64,000 nt of DNA from Cohnella laeviribosi DSM 21336 (GCF_000378425.1 NZ_KB899809.1:173559-237558); one strand, 5' to 3'; shown: positions 49,349 to 58,543, numbered from the stretch's first letter. Notes: generated by a model from the sequence alone, not told the origin. Made by a program: numbers and translations.

Positions 49349-51418
49349 TTACCGGGTGAAGGCCGCCGGCACGCCGCCGTCGATCGTCAGCATGCATCCG
49401 GTCGTTTTGGCGGACCTGGAGGAAGCGAAGAACGCCACGCCTTCCGCGATATCCTTCGGATAGATGTTGACGAGCAGCGTCGTGCGCTTGCGGTAGTATT
49501 CTTCCAGTTGGTCCGGCTCGATGCCGTAAGCGGCGGCGCGTTCGTTGCGCCAGCTGCTGTTCCAGATCGCGGAGCCCTGCAGGATGGCGTCGGGCAAAAT
49601 CGTGTTGACGCGGATGCCGAATTCGCCTCCTTCGGCTGCGATGCAGCGGGCCAGATGCGCTTCCAGCGCCTTGGCGGAGCTGTAGGCCGTTGCGTTTTTG
49701 CCCGCGTAAACGGAGTTCTTGGAGCCGATGAACACCATGTTGCCGCCGATTCCCTGCGCCTTCATCAGCTTGAACGCTTCGCGGGCGACGAGGAAGTAGC
49801 CGGTGCCGAGCACGTTCATGTTCAGGTTCCATTCCTTCAGCGACGTCTCGTCGAACGGGCTGGAGGTGGCCAGTCCCGCGTTGTTGACGAGGATGTCCAC
49901 GCCGCCGTAGGTCAGCGCCGTTTCGGCATAGGCCGCCTGAACCGCTTCTTCGCTGGTGACGTCCATTTGAATGGCAATGGCGCGGTTCTCGCCGTACTTG
50001 GCGTTGATTTCGGCCGCCACTTTCTGCGCGCCTTCGAGGTTCAGGTCGGCAAGCACGACATGCGCGCCTTCGGAAACGAGACGGCGGGCCGTTTCGCTGC
50101 CGATGCCGCCGGCGCCGCCCGTAATGAACGCGACCTGGCGGGAGAATTCGGCTTCCGGCGGAGCGAGCGTCAGCTTGTAAAGTTCAAGCGGCCAGTACTC
50201 GACGTTGTACGATTCGTTCTCGCTGAGGGAAACGAAGTTGCCGAGCGCCGTGGCGCCGCGCATTACCGCGATCGCGCGATGGTAAAGCGCGCCGCTGACC
50301 TTCGACATCGCCCAGCTTTTGCCGGTGTTGATCATGCCGACGCCCGGGATCAGAATGACGCGGGGCGCGGCTTCGAACATGACGTCGCCTTCGTTTTTGT
50401 TGCGCTCGAAGTAGGCTTTGTACTGCTCTTTGTATGCCGCGATGCTTTCTTTCAGAATTTGTTTCAGGCCTTCGACGTCGTCCGCATTAGGCGTCCAATC
50501 GACGAACAGCGGCACGACTTTCGTATGCACGAGATGGTCCGGGCAAGCCGCGCCGACCTGGGAAAGCTGCGGGGAATCCTTGCCGCCGACAAACGCGAGC
50601 ACGTCCTCTTCGTCGTCGAACGTCAAAATCATTTTCTTCTCGTCGCTGACCGCGCCGCGTACCGTCGGCATAATTTCCGCCGCGATCTTGCGGCGGACGT
50701 CGGCGGGAAGAGGCGCGTGCTTCACGCCGCCGAACAGCTTGTCTTTGTTCACGCGGGCTTCGATGTACGCTTCCGCTTCGTTGATGATCTTGATGGTCTG
50801 TTTATACGCTTCTTCGGACGTTTCGCCCCAGGTGACAAGCCCGTGTTTCTCCATCAGCACAAGCTCCGCTTTCGGGTTGGCCAGCACGCCTTCCGCGATC
50901 ATCTTGGACAGCTTGAAGCCGGGGCGCACGTAAGGAACCCAGACAAATCGGTCGCCGAAAATGTCCTTCGCGATCTCCTTGCCGTTATCGGCGCAGCAGA
51001 TGCTGATAATCGCGTCCGGGTGCGTGTGGTCGACGTGCTTGAACGGCAGAAACGCATGCAGCAGCGTTTCGATCGAAGCGCGCGGATGCTTGGCATCGAT
51101 CATGCAGTGCGCAAGATAAGCCACCATCTCTTCGTCGCTCATGTCGTCGCGCTCGAACAGCGGGCGAATGTCGTCCATCCTCAGCCCCGTGAAGTTGCCC
51201 GCTTTCATCGTCGCGAGATCGGAGCCGCTGCCCTTGACGAACATGACTTCGACATCGCGCCCGCGGAAGTCCTTCACGACCGTCTTGGCCGACGTGTTGC
51301 CGCCGCCCCAGTTGCAGACGCGCCGGTCCGCCCCGATCAGGTTCGAGCGATAAACGAGCTGGTCCAACGCGCTTTGAAGCTCAGCCGCTTTAGAAGAGTC
51401 CCACAAGCTTTGTACCAT
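49349..51418 (-). CDS. rhaEW: Bifunctional rhamnulose-1-phosphate aldolase / short-chain dehydrogenase
   Basis: 689 residues. Residues 1-400 are a class II aldolase/adducin domain with metal-binding H-T-H-P-D near 205 and E-K-H-G-L near 265. Residues 430-689 are a short-chain dehydrogenase: T-G-G-A-G-G-I-G cofactor loop, N-N-A-G, and catalytic Y-S-S-A-K. The aldolase half cleaves L-rhamnulose-1-phosphate to dihydroxyacetone phosphate and L-lactaldehyde, and the dehydrogenase half oxidises lactaldehyde to lactate. That lactate may feed the LutABC system 14 kb away. First gene of the rha operon. Confidence 0.94.
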   Translation of the reverse strand: MVQSLWDSSKAAELQSALDQLVYRSNLIGADRRVCNWGGGNTSAKTVVKDFRGRDVEVMFVKGSGSDLATMKAGNFTGLRMDDIRPLFERDDMSDEEMVAYLAHCMIDAKHPRASIETLLHAFLPFKHVDHTHPDAIISICCADNGKEIAKDIFGDRFVWVPYVRPGFKLSKMIAEGVLANPKAELVLMEKHGLVTWGETSEEAYKQTIKIINEAEAYIEARVNKDKLFGGVKHAPLPADVRRKIAAEIMPTVRGAVSDEKKMILTFDDEEDVLAFVGGKDSPQLSQVGAACPDHLVHTKVVPLFVDWTPNADDVEGLKQILKESIAAYKEQYKAYFERNKNEGDVMFEAAPRVILIPGVGMINTGKSWAMSKVSGALYHRAIAVMRGATALGNFVSLSENESYNVEYWPLELYKLTLAPPEAEFSRQVAFITGGAGGIGSETARRLVSEGAHVVLADLNLEGAQKVAAEINAKYGENRAIAIQMDVTSEEAVQAAYAETALTYGGVDILVNNAGLATSSPFDETSLKEWNLNMNVLGTGYFLVAREAFKLMKAQGIGGNMVFIGSKNSVYAGKNATAYSSAKALEAHLARCIAAEGGEFGIRVNTILPDAILQGSAIWNSSWRNERAAAYGIEPDQLEEYYRKRTTLLVNIYPKDIAEGVAFFASSRSAKTTGCMLTIDGGVPAAFTR

Positions 51419-51443
51419 GTTGAGAAAACCTCCGAATGATGGT

Positions 51444-51513
51444 TTTGTTTTTGTTTGTTTTGATTATATCATCTTTATTTGTTTTTGAATACGAGATTTC
51501 AAACAAAAACAAA
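51444..51513 (-). promoter_or_regulatory. rha promoter with repeated RhaR-type operator
   Basis: Three copies of TTTGTTTTTG: 51444-51453 and 51478-51487 in direct orientation and 51504-51513 inverted. The minus-strand -10 TATAAT (51468-51463) lies between the first two. This layout (multiple half-sites around the promoter) is typical for DeoR-family repressors such as the rhaR product. Confidence 0.7.
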
Positions 51514-51551
51514 AATTCATCAACCGCTTACAACCCAAAACATCCAACACG

Positions 51552-52838
51552 CTAAAGGCCTTCCACGATTCGTTTCGCGCGTTTTTGCGCTTCGCGCAGC
51601 AATTCCTCCTCGTCGATCGTCAGCAGCCGCCGTTGCCGCATCAGCACCTTGCCGTTGACGATGACGGTGTCCACATCGGCGCCGGTCGCGCTGTAAGCGA
51701 GCAGCGATTCCACCTGATGCACCGGCTGCAGGTGCGGCTTGCGCAGATCGATCAGGATCAGGTCCGCTTTTTTGCCGATTTCAAGCGTTCCCACCCGATC
51801 GTCCAGGTTCAGCAGCCTGGCGCTCTCGACCGTCGCCATGCGGAGCGCCTGCCGGGCCGGGAGCTTGGTCGGATCGCCGTAATCCAGCTTTTGAAGCCAG
51901 GAGGCCGCTTTGATTTGCTCGAACATGTCCACGCTCGCCGCGCTTCCCGCTCCGTCCGTGCCCAGCCCGACGGTTACGCCCTGCCCGGTCAAGGCGCATA
52001 CCGGCGCGATGCCGCAGCCGAGCTTCAGGTTGCTGACCGGGTTGTGGGCCACGCCGCCCCGCATGCCGCGCAAGAGCCGCACATCCTTCATGTTCAGATG
52101 CACGCCGTGCGCCAGCAGAACATGCGCCCGGTCGAACATGCCGGTGTCGACCAGGTATTCCGTCGGCGTCCGGTTGTAGCGTTCGCGGATTCGCACGACC
52201 TCTTCGACCGTTTCGGCCAGATGAATATGGATCGGAATGTTTCGCGCTTCCGCCAGTGCGATCACTTCCGCCAGCGGTTCCGGCGGGCACAGATACGGAG
52301 AGTGCGGCCCCAGCATCGTGGTGATTCTGCCTTCCGCTTTTCCCGTCCAGCGTTCGATGAGATCAAGCGCTTCCTTCATCCGCCTGCCCCCGTCGTCCTC
52401 GACGAACACCAGTCCTCTCGAAAGCGATGCGCGCATCCCCGTCTCCTGCACCGCCAGCGCGATTTCGTTCATATGGATGTACATGTCGGCGAAGGCGGTC
52501 GTGCCCGACTTGATCATCTCGGCCATCCCGAGCTTGGCCCCGATGTAAATGTCCTCGGGCGTCATTCTGGCTTCGGCGGGCAGCATTTTGGTCTTCAGCC
52601 ATTCCATCAGCCGCAGGTCGTCCGAAAAGCCCCGCAGCAGGCTCATCGGCGTATGCTGGTGGGCGTTGATCAGCCCGGGCATCGCTGCCATTCCCTCGCC
52701 CCGGATGACCTCGTCGGCCGGTTCATCGATTGCGCTTCCGATTCTAGCCAAGGTATCCCCCTCGATCAGGATGTCTCCGACAAACGGCTCCTCCTCCCTC
52801 ATCGTGACGATCGTCGCCTGCTTGATCAGCGTTCGCAT
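51552..52838 (-). CDS. mtaD: 5-methylthioadenosine/S-adenosylhomocysteine deaminase
   Basis: 428 residues of the amidohydrolase superfamily, MtaD/SAH-deaminase group. Metal ligands: H-Q-H-T near 60, H-I-H-L-A-E-T near 205, H-G-V-H near 240, and the late Asp in G-T-D-G-A-G-S near 295. It deaminates adenosine thioethers from SAM metabolism to the inosine forms. ATG 52838 has GGAGGG upstream. It is a single gene reading toward the rha promoter without an obvious terminator between them. Confidence 0.9.
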   Translation of the reverse strand: MRTLIKQATIVTMREEEPFVGDILIEGDTLARIGSAIDEPADEVIRGEGMAAMPGLINAHQHTPMSLLRGFSDDLRLMEWLKTKMLPAEARMTPEDIYIGAKLGMAEMIKSGTTAFADMYIHMNEIALAVQETGMRASLSRGLVFVEDDGGRRMKEALDLIERWTGKAEGRITTMLGPHSPYLCPPEPLAEVIALAEARNIPIHIHLAETVEEVVRIRERYNRTPTEYLVDTGMFDRAHVLLAHGVHLNMKDVRLLRGMRGGVAHNPVSNLKLGCGIAPVCALTGQGVTVGLGTDGAGSAASVDMFEQIKAASWLQKLDYGDPTKLPARQALRMATVESARLLNLDDRVGTLEIGKKADLILIDLRKPHLQPVHQVESLLAYSATGADVDTVIVNGKVLMRQRRLLTIDEEELLREAQKRAKRIVEGL

Positions 52839-52893
52839 CTTTTTTCACCCTCCGTCTTAAATGGTCAACGCCTTTTCAGCATGCGCCCTGCCT

Positions 52894-52963
52894 TTGCGTG
52901 AAGGTCAAGACGCCGCTAAAAAGGCGCTTTACTTTTCCGTTGCGTGAAGGTTTACAATGGACG
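52894..52963 (+). promoter_or_regulatory. MerR-type promoter region with direct repeats
   Basis: TTGCGTGAAGGT occurs at 52894-52905 and again at 52940-52951. The second copy lies between TTTACT and TACAAT, which are 19 bp apart, a spacer length typical of promoters activated by MerR-family proteins. The gene driven is itself a MerR fusion, so autoregulation is likely. Confidence 0.5.
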
Positions 52964-52994
52964 ATGTAGAAGAAGAAAAAAGAGGTGGGCCCGG

Positions 52995-53999
52995 GTGAGA
53001 ATAAAGGAAGCGGCGGAAAAGCTGAACCTATCGGCAAGGGCAATCCGCTTTTACGAGGAAAAAGGGCTGATCGCGCCGGCCAAGGACCGGAACAACCGGT
53101 ACCGCGAATTCGGCGAGCAGGATATCTGGCGGCTGCAAACGATCGTGGCGCTGCGCGAATCCGGCATGAGCGTGGAGGCTATCAAAGAAGTGCTGGAAGA
53201 TGCGGAGAGCCGGGAGGAGGACAAACTTTCCTATTATTTGGAACTGCAGCGGTCCGCTCTGGTGTCCAAGTGGTTGGAGATCCGGCAGCTTATCGAAACG
53301 ACGGACGAAATGATCGGCATCGTGCGGGAGCGGAAGACGCTGCCGCCTGAGGATATTTACAAGCTTGCGGAAGGTTCCAGACGGCTTCGGGAGCATCGCA
53401 ACAGTTGGACGGACAGATGGAATTACGACCGGCTGGCGGAAGGTCACGACCAACGTGTGCTCCGCGATTCCGAACGATATCCGGATTACGAAGCGGCCCT
53501 GGATGCGGTCGTCGAATGGGTCCGTCCCGCCGCCGGAGAGCGGGGCCTTGACATCGGGACCGGAACGGGCAATCTGGCCGGCCGGCTGATGGAGCGCGGT
53601 GCCGTCATGGCCGGGGTGGACCAATCGAAGGAAATGCTCAACATTTGCCGCCGCAAGTTCCCCGGGATGGAAACGAGGCTCGGCAATTTTCTAGCCGTCC
53701 CTTACTTGGACGATCGGTTCGATTTTATCGTATCCAGCTTCGCGTTCCACCATCTGGCGGTCGGCCAGCAGATGCTTGCGGTCAACGAAATGCGCCGCGT
53801 GCTGAAGTCCCACGGGCGCATCTGCATCGCCGACCTGATGGTTTCGCAGCCGGAAAACAGGCCCAAGGCGGCAGGCGCCAAGCCCGAATCGGCCGTCTCG
53901 CTGTCCGGGCTGCTCCGCCTGCTCGCCGATGCCGGATTTAAAGTGCATTACCGGCGCCTGAACGAGTGGCTGCATGTCGTTTGCGCGGAATCTTCCTAG
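52995..53999 (+). CDS. MerR-type regulator fused to a SAM-dependent methyltransferase
   Basis: 334 residues from GTG 52995 (GAGGTG upstream). Residues 1-70 form a MerR helix-turn-helix and wing (A-R-A-I-R-F-Y-E-E-K-G-L), 75-125 the dimerisation helix, and 165-330 a class I methyltransferase with motif I L-D-I-G-T-G-T-G-N-L near 187 and F-A-F-H-H-L near 238. Such MerR-methyltransferase fusions exist in Firmicutes but their effectors are poorly known. The regulator may sense SAM, a methylated product or a small molecule the second half modifies. Confidence 0.85.
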   Translation: MRIKEAAEKLNLSARAIRFYEEKGLIAPAKDRNNRYREFGEQDIWRLQTIVALRESGMSVEAIKEVLEDAESREEDKLSYYLELQRSALVSKWLEIRQLIETTDEMIGIVRERKTLPPEDIYKLAEGSRRLREHRNSWTDRWNYDRLAEGHDQRVLRDSERYPDYEAALDAVVEWVRPAAGERGLDIGTGTGNLAGRLMERGAVMAGVDQSKEMLNICRRKFPGMETRLGNFLAVPYLDDRFDFIVSSFAFHHLAVGQQMLAVNEMRRVLKSHGRICIADLMVSQPENRPKAAGAKPESAVSLSGLLRLLADAGFKVHYRRLNEWLHVVCAESS

Positions 54000-54052
54000 C
54001 CCCGCTTGTTCCGCATGGCGCGCAGACGGACCGCCCTCCTTGCCCTCCGCTT

Positions 54053-54925
54053 TCACGCCCGGAACTGCCGGAGAAACTGCACCGCCTTGGCGATGTCCGC
54101 CTCGGGATCGGCTCCGACTTCGCGTTCGATCGTCAGGTAGCCGGTATAGCCGATCTCCTTCAGCGCCCGCAAGTAATTCGGCCAGTCCACCGCGCCTTCG
54201 CCGAGCGGAACTTCGCGGAACGCCTCCCCTTGTTCGGCTTCTTCGGCGATTTTCGCGTGATCGAGCGGTTCGTAACCGAGCGCGCCGTACACCTCGCGCG
54301 GGTCGACCTCCCTCAGCCGGATGCCGTCCTTGGCATGCGTATGGACGATGTAATCCTTCAGCGTGTATACGCCCCGAACCGGATCGTCGCCCGTCACCAT
54401 CACCATGTTGGCCGGATCGAAGTTGACCGATACCCCTTTGGAACCGAGCTTGTCGAGAAAACGCTTCAGCCGCTCCGCCGTCTCCGGTCCCGTCTCGATC
54501 GCGAAGTAGGCGTTCAGGCTCGTCGCATACTCGCTCAGCTCCCGGCACGCCGTCAGCATCGTTTCGTACACTTCGCCGTTCTCGTCTTCCGGCACGATGC
54601 CGATATGCGTCGTCACCACGTTCGTGCCGAGCTCGACGGCAAGGTCGAGAATCCGTTTCGATTTTTCGATTTTGGCCGGATTCTGCGTCTTGTCCTGAAA
54701 GCCGTGGCCGCCGAGATCCCCGACCAGCGCGGAAATTTCGAGGCCGAGCGATTCGATGTACGAACGCCATTCCTTGCGCGCGGCCGCGTTCAGATTGTCC
54801 GGGTCCATCTCCCCCGACACCGCGTAAATTTGCACGCCTTCCGCGCCGACCTGCTTCGCCTTGACGAGCCCCTCGCGAACGCCGCAGCGGAAACTGTCGA
54901 CAATGACGCCGATTTTGTTGTTCAT
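54053..54925 (-). CDS. Sugar phosphate isomerase/epimerase, TIM barrel
   Basis: 290 residues. The metal-site residues of the xylose-isomerase-like family are complete: I-E-T-G near 145 (Glu), N-F-D-P-A-N (Asp), H-T-H-A-K-D (His) and I-E-R-E-V near 268 (Glu). ATG 54925 overlaps the upstream gene's stop as ATGA, and GGAGG precedes it. Third gene of the oxidoreductase operon; together with 54922-55797 it resembles the enzyme sets that handle inositols, 3-keto sugars or their epimers. Confidence 0.85.
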   Translation of the reverse strand: MNNKIGVIVDSFRCGVREGLVKAKQVGAEGVQIYAVSGEMDPDNLNAAARKEWRSYIESLGLEISALVGDLGGHGFQDKTQNPAKIEKSKRILDLAVELGTNVVTTHIGIVPEDENGEVYETMLTACRELSEYATSLNAYFAIETGPETAERLKRFLDKLGSKGVSVNFDPANMVMVTGDDPVRGVYTLKDYIVHTHAKDGIRLREVDPREVYGALGYEPLDHAKIAEEAEQGEAFREVPLGEGAVDWPNYLRALKEIGYTGYLTIEREVGADPEADIAKAVQFLRQFRA

Positions 54926-55797
54926 TTGGACAACGCCTCCGTTTCCTTCCACATTCTTCTTAAATTATCCAAACCGATCCGGACGCCGAGCTTGCACTCC
55001 TCCAGCCCTTCGAACTCCAGCGACAGGTATCCGTCGTAGCCGGATTTGCGGATGATCCGCAGCACGTCCGGCAGATCGATGTCCCCGTTGCCGGCGATCG
55101 CGCCCCGCAAGTAATGGCCGTGGGCCGTCCTGAACCAGCCTTCCCCGGGATTGCCGCGCGCCGCCGGGCGCCAATAGAAATCCTTGATGTGCACCATCGA
55201 CGCATAGCCGATGTTTTTCTTCACCGCGACCGAGGGCGACTCGTCCGCGCACAGGAAATTGCCGACGTCCAGCGTCGTCCGGAAATTCGGCCGGTCCACC
55301 GCATGAATCAGCATCTGCACGCGGTCGCTCGCCTGCGTGAAATAGCCGTGGTTTTCCACGCTCGTCGTGATGCCGAATCGGGCGGCATAATCCGCAATCC
55401 GGCGGCAGGCCTCGGCCACCCGCGGCAGCTCGCGCAAGAAGTTGCGGATGGACAGATCGGCGGACGAAGCCGCATCGTGGCGCATGAGCGAGACGCCAAG
55501 CCGGCGGGCGACGTCCACTTCCTTTTTCACCCTCGCGATTTCCGCCTCGTATTCATCGTCCGACAAGCCGCAAAAGTTCGCGCCGACCGCATAATTGGAC
55601 AGCTCGATGCCGCTCGCCTCCGCCTGCCGGCGGATTTGCCCGATCAGCTCCGGGTTGTCCGTCAGCGAGAAGCCGATCGGCACGATCTCCGCATGCTCGC
55701 CGCCGATGTCCGCGATATAGGCGATCGCCTCGGGAACGGTCAGCTCGCCCGAGCGGATGGCACCGAGCAGACTGTACGTGCTTACGCCGATTTTCAT
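54922..55797 (-). CDS. Sugar phosphate isomerase/epimerase, TIM barrel
   Basis: 291 residues, second member of the same family in this operon, with complete metal ligands: V-E-N-H near 150, L-D-V-G-N-F near 180, V-H-I-K-D-F near 207 and L-E-F-E-G near 265. It starts at ATG 55797, overlapping the oxidoreductase stop. The two barrels are only distantly alike, so they probably act on successive intermediates rather than being a recent duplication. Confidence 0.85.
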   Translation of the reverse strand: MKIGVSTYSLLGAIRSGELTVPEAIAYIADIGGEHAEIVPIGFSLTDNPELIGQIRRQAEASGIELSNYAVGANFCGLSDDEYEAEIARVKKEVDVARRLGVSLMRHDAASSADLSIRNFLRELPRVAEACRRIADYAARFGITTSVENHGYFTQASDRVQMLIHAVDRPNFRTTLDVGNFLCADESPSVAVKKNIGYASMVHIKDFYWRPAARGNPGEGWFRTAHGHYLRGAIAGNGDIDLPDVLRIIRKSGYDGYLSLEFEGLEECKLGVRIGLDNLRRMWKETEALSK

Positions 55798-56852
55798 AGC
55801 CGGATTTCCTCTCTGCGCTCGGCGGATTCGTAGACGGCGTTTAAAATTTTCATCATTTCCACGCCGTCTTCGACCGGGCTGATCGGCTTGCGTCCTTCCC
55901 GCACGCACTCGACAAAATGGTCGATTTCGCTTTGGAACGCGGCTTCGAAGTGGAAGCCTCGATGGTCGGTCTGCGGCGTCACGTTCAAAATCGTATCGTG
56001 CTTCTCCGTCACGATCACGATTTCCGGATCGATTTCGAAGCCGCCTTTGTCCCCGTACAGCTTGATGGAGGCTTCGTCCTTTTGCGCATGCAGGGCGAAG
56101 CTGACGTCCACCTGCAGGCTGGCGCCGTTCTCGAAGCGGATCATCGCGCTCGCCAAATCTTCGACCGTATTCACCTTCGGGTCCCAATCGGCCGCCTTGT
56201 AATGGGACAGGTTGCGGATATTCGCGCGGTTGCCGAGCTTCCGGTACGTGTTGCCGCTTACCGTGACCGCCTTGGGTCTGCCCATCATGTACCAGCACAA
56301 ATCGATCATGTGCACGCCGATATCGATCAGCGGCCCGCCGCCCGAACGCGAGCGGTCCGCGAACCAGCCGCCCGGGTTGCCGTGCCGCCGGATCGAGGAC
56401 GCCTTGGCGTAATAAAGGTCGCCGAATTCCCCTTTGTCGACGAATTCCTTCAGCAGCCGGGCGTTCGGATCGTAGCGGCGCACATATCCGATCATCAGCT
56501 GCTTGCCCGTTTCCTCGACCGCCTCCTGAATCCGCAGCGCCTCCTCCACGGTCGTGCACAGCGGCTTTTCCACCAGCACGTGCTTGCCCGCCCGCAGCGC
56601 CGCGATGCTGATTTCCGCGTGCGTGTTGTTCCAGGTGCAGACGCTCACCGCGTCGATATCGGGGTCCGCCAGCAGCTCCTTGTAATCGCTGTAGCTTTTG
56701 GCCGCTCCGAACTGATCCGCTTTCTTCCGGGCGCGTTCCGCGTTCAGGTCGCATACCGCGACAAGCTCCGCGTCCGGGTGGCGGGCATAGGATTTCAAGT
56801 GGAAATCGGAAATGGAGCCCGTTCCGATTACCGCCGTCCTGATCGGTTTCAT
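55794..56852 (-). CDS. Gfo/Idh/MocA-family oxidoreductase
   Basis: 352 residues: an N-terminal Rossmann domain (I-G-T-G-S-I-S near 9, E-K-P-L near 92, catalytic-type K) and a C-terminal alpha/beta domain with D-I-G-V-H-M-I-D near 170. ATG 56852 follows AGGAG with 10-nt spacing. This family oxidises or reduces inositols, sugars or their derivatives with NAD(P). First gene of the three-gene unit, divergent from the AraC gene at 56979. Confidence 0.9.
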   Translation of the reverse strand: MKPIRTAVIGTGSISDFHLKSYARHPDAELVAVCDLNAERARKKADQFGAAKSYSDYKELLADPDIDAVSVCTWNNTHAEISIAALRAGKHVLVEKPLCTTVEEALRIQEAVEETGKQLMIGYVRRYDPNARLLKEFVDKGEFGDLYYAKASSIRRHGNPGGWFADRSRSGGGPLIDIGVHMIDLCWYMMGRPKAVTVSGNTYRKLGNRANIRNLSHYKAADWDPKVNTVEDLASAMIRFENGASLQVDVSFALHAQKDEASIKLYGDKGGFEIDPEIVIVTEKHDTILNVTPQTDHRGFHFEAAFQSEIDHFVECVREGRKPISPVEDGVEMMKILNAVYESAERREEIRL

Positions 56853-56978
56853 CGCTTCCAACTCTCCTCTTCTGGCATTTGGACTCTGATTTGATATTAT
56901 GAGAGAAGAGCGAAGATCAGCCATGAACCGCTATGCGGTTTATTTGGACAATTGTGCTATCTTGCGAGGTGATCGAAC

Positions 56979-57932
56979 GTGGCAAGACCGGCCGCGCTGC
57001 TGGAGCCGATGGATATGCCCGATCCCCGGTTTCCGGTTAAGGTTCATTACTGCACGTCGGCTTCAAGCGGACATTTGCTGTTTCCGAACCATTGGCACAA
57101 GCATCTCGAAATTTTACATTGCCTTTCCGGCAAAGCGCTCATCGAATGCAACTCGTCGCCGATGACGATGGAAGCCGGGGAAACCGTCATCGTCAACAGC
57201 AACGACCTCCATGCCGGCACTTGCCTGACGAACGATTTGGCCTATTACGCCCTCATCGTCGACCCGTCCTTGCTGCAGAGCCCTTCTCCCGACGCCGCGG
57301 AGACCAAATACATCGAATCCGTCGCCGACAACCGCCTGCTGTTCCGCCACAAAAGCGCAAGCAGCCGCGAGATCGGCAGCCTCATCCAGGCGATCGTCGA
57401 AGAGCTCAGGACGCGCGAGACGGGCTTCGAGCTGTCCGTCAAATCGTATCTGTACCGGATACTTACGCTGTTGATCCGGCGCGACGTCGCGCAGGTGCTG
57501 ACGGCGACCGAGGACAAGCTGCGGACCAAAAATCTCGAACGGCTGACGCCGGTTCTGCAGTTCATGGAAACGAACTACGCCGAGCCGCTGCACGTCGATC
57601 GGCTTGCCGGACTGGCGGGACTTAGCCGGTATCACTTCGGGCGGCTGTTCAAGCAGGTGACCGGGCGCACGGTTACGGAATACGCGACCTGGATTCGGGT
57701 CGGAAACGCCGAGCAGTTGCTTCGCAACACGACCCACACGATCTCGGAAATCGCGGAAATGACCGGATTTCGCGATATTTACTACTTCAGCCGGATGTTC
57801 AAAAAATGGAACGGAATCTCGCCGTCCGAATGGCGCAAACGCGCCGAGCATGCGCTGCCCGGCTATTCCAGCACCGCCACCGCCCTGACCGGCGAGCCGT
57901 CTCCGCCCTCGATCGGCAGCGGAAAACCGTAA
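56979..57932 (+). CDS. AraC-family regulator with cupin sensor domain
   Basis: 317 residues from GTG 56979 (GAGGTGAT upstream). The N-terminal cupin-like arm shows H-W-H-K-H-L-E near 38; the double helix-turn-helix is at 190-290 (L-A-G-L-A-G-L-S-R-Y-H-F-G-R-L-F and I-A-E-M-T-G-F-R-D). It is divergent from the oxidoreductase/isomerase operon, with 126 bp between the starts, so it probably controls that operon in response to the sugar. Its last 70 bp overlap the convergent cyclase gene. Confidence 0.88.
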   Translation: MARPAALLEPMDMPDPRFPVKVHYCTSASSGHLLFPNHWHKHLEILHCLSGKALIECNSSPMTMEAGETVIVNSNDLHAGTCLTNDLAYYALIVDPSLLQSPSPDAAETKYIESVADNRLLFRHKSASSREIGSLIQAIVEELRTRETGFELSVKSYLYRILTLLIRRDVAQVLTATEDKLRTKNLERLTPVLQFMETNYAEPLHVDRLAGLAGLSRYHFGRLFKQVTGRTVTEYATWIRVGNAEQLLRNTTHTISEIAEMTGFRDIYYFSRMFKKWNGISPSEWRKRAEHALPGYSSTATALTGEPSPPSIGSGKP

Positions 57933-58384
57933 AAGGTAAAATCCGTTTCCTCCGGAATGAGATCGAGATGAACGAGCGAGGTGTAGGTCAAGATCCCGGC
58001 CCCGAGCAGCTCCCGCTCCAGCGCTTCCGTCAGTTCGCCGCCGACAAACGGCGGACGAAGCTCCTTGAGGCGGGCGAAGACTTCCATGCCGATCTCTTCT
58101 TTGAAAAACAGCCCGCGATCGCGCGGCCACTTGCCGTCCGGACGGACGACCTGCGCCTTGCCGAAAAACCGTTCCAGCGGGATGGCGTCGAGCGCCGGCG
58201 CGCCTTTGTGCATATGCGAGAAGGCGTCGACATGCGTTCCCGTATGCGTGCCGAGCGTAACGCGCCTAAGCTCCCAGCCGTGGCTCTCCACCGTGTGAAC
58301 CACCTGCACTTCAACGTCCGGATCGCCGGGATAGACCGGCATTCCCGAGCGGATCGGAACCGACAGATCGATCACTTTGGCCAA
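57863..58384 (-). CDS. Cyclase-family (kynurenine-formamidase-like) metal hydrolase
   Basis: 173 residues, shorter than full-length KynB (about 205-210). The signature H-T-G-T-H-V-D-A-F near residue 45 supplies the metal ligands (H-x-G-T-H-x-D). The start is TTG 58384, supported by AAGGAGG nine bases upstream. Family members hydrolyse cyclic imides, formamides or lactone-like substrates. No tryptophan-degradation genes are near, so the substrate is unknown. The 3' end overlaps the convergent AraC gene by 70 bp. Confidence 0.8.
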   Translation of the reverse strand: MAKVIDLSVPIRSGMPVYPGDPDVEVQVVHTVESHGWELRRVTLGTHTGTHVDAFSHMHKGAPALDAIPLERFFGKAQVVRPDGKWPRDRGLFFKEEIGMEVFARLKELRPPFVGGELTEALERELLGAGILTYTSLVHLDLIPEETDFTFYGFPLPIEGGDGSPVRAVAVLE

Positions 58385-58543
58385 CAGCGTGTTCCTCCTT
58401 TTTCGGTCTTTGTCTCCATTTTAACGGTTCTTTCCGCCGCCCGACAGGAAAAACGGAAGCGCGCGCCGTCAAAAAAGAGACTGTCTTAGAGCCGGCGGGG
58501 CCGGATGCTTCTAAGCTCCCGCTTTTGATGTAAGATTGCGCAA

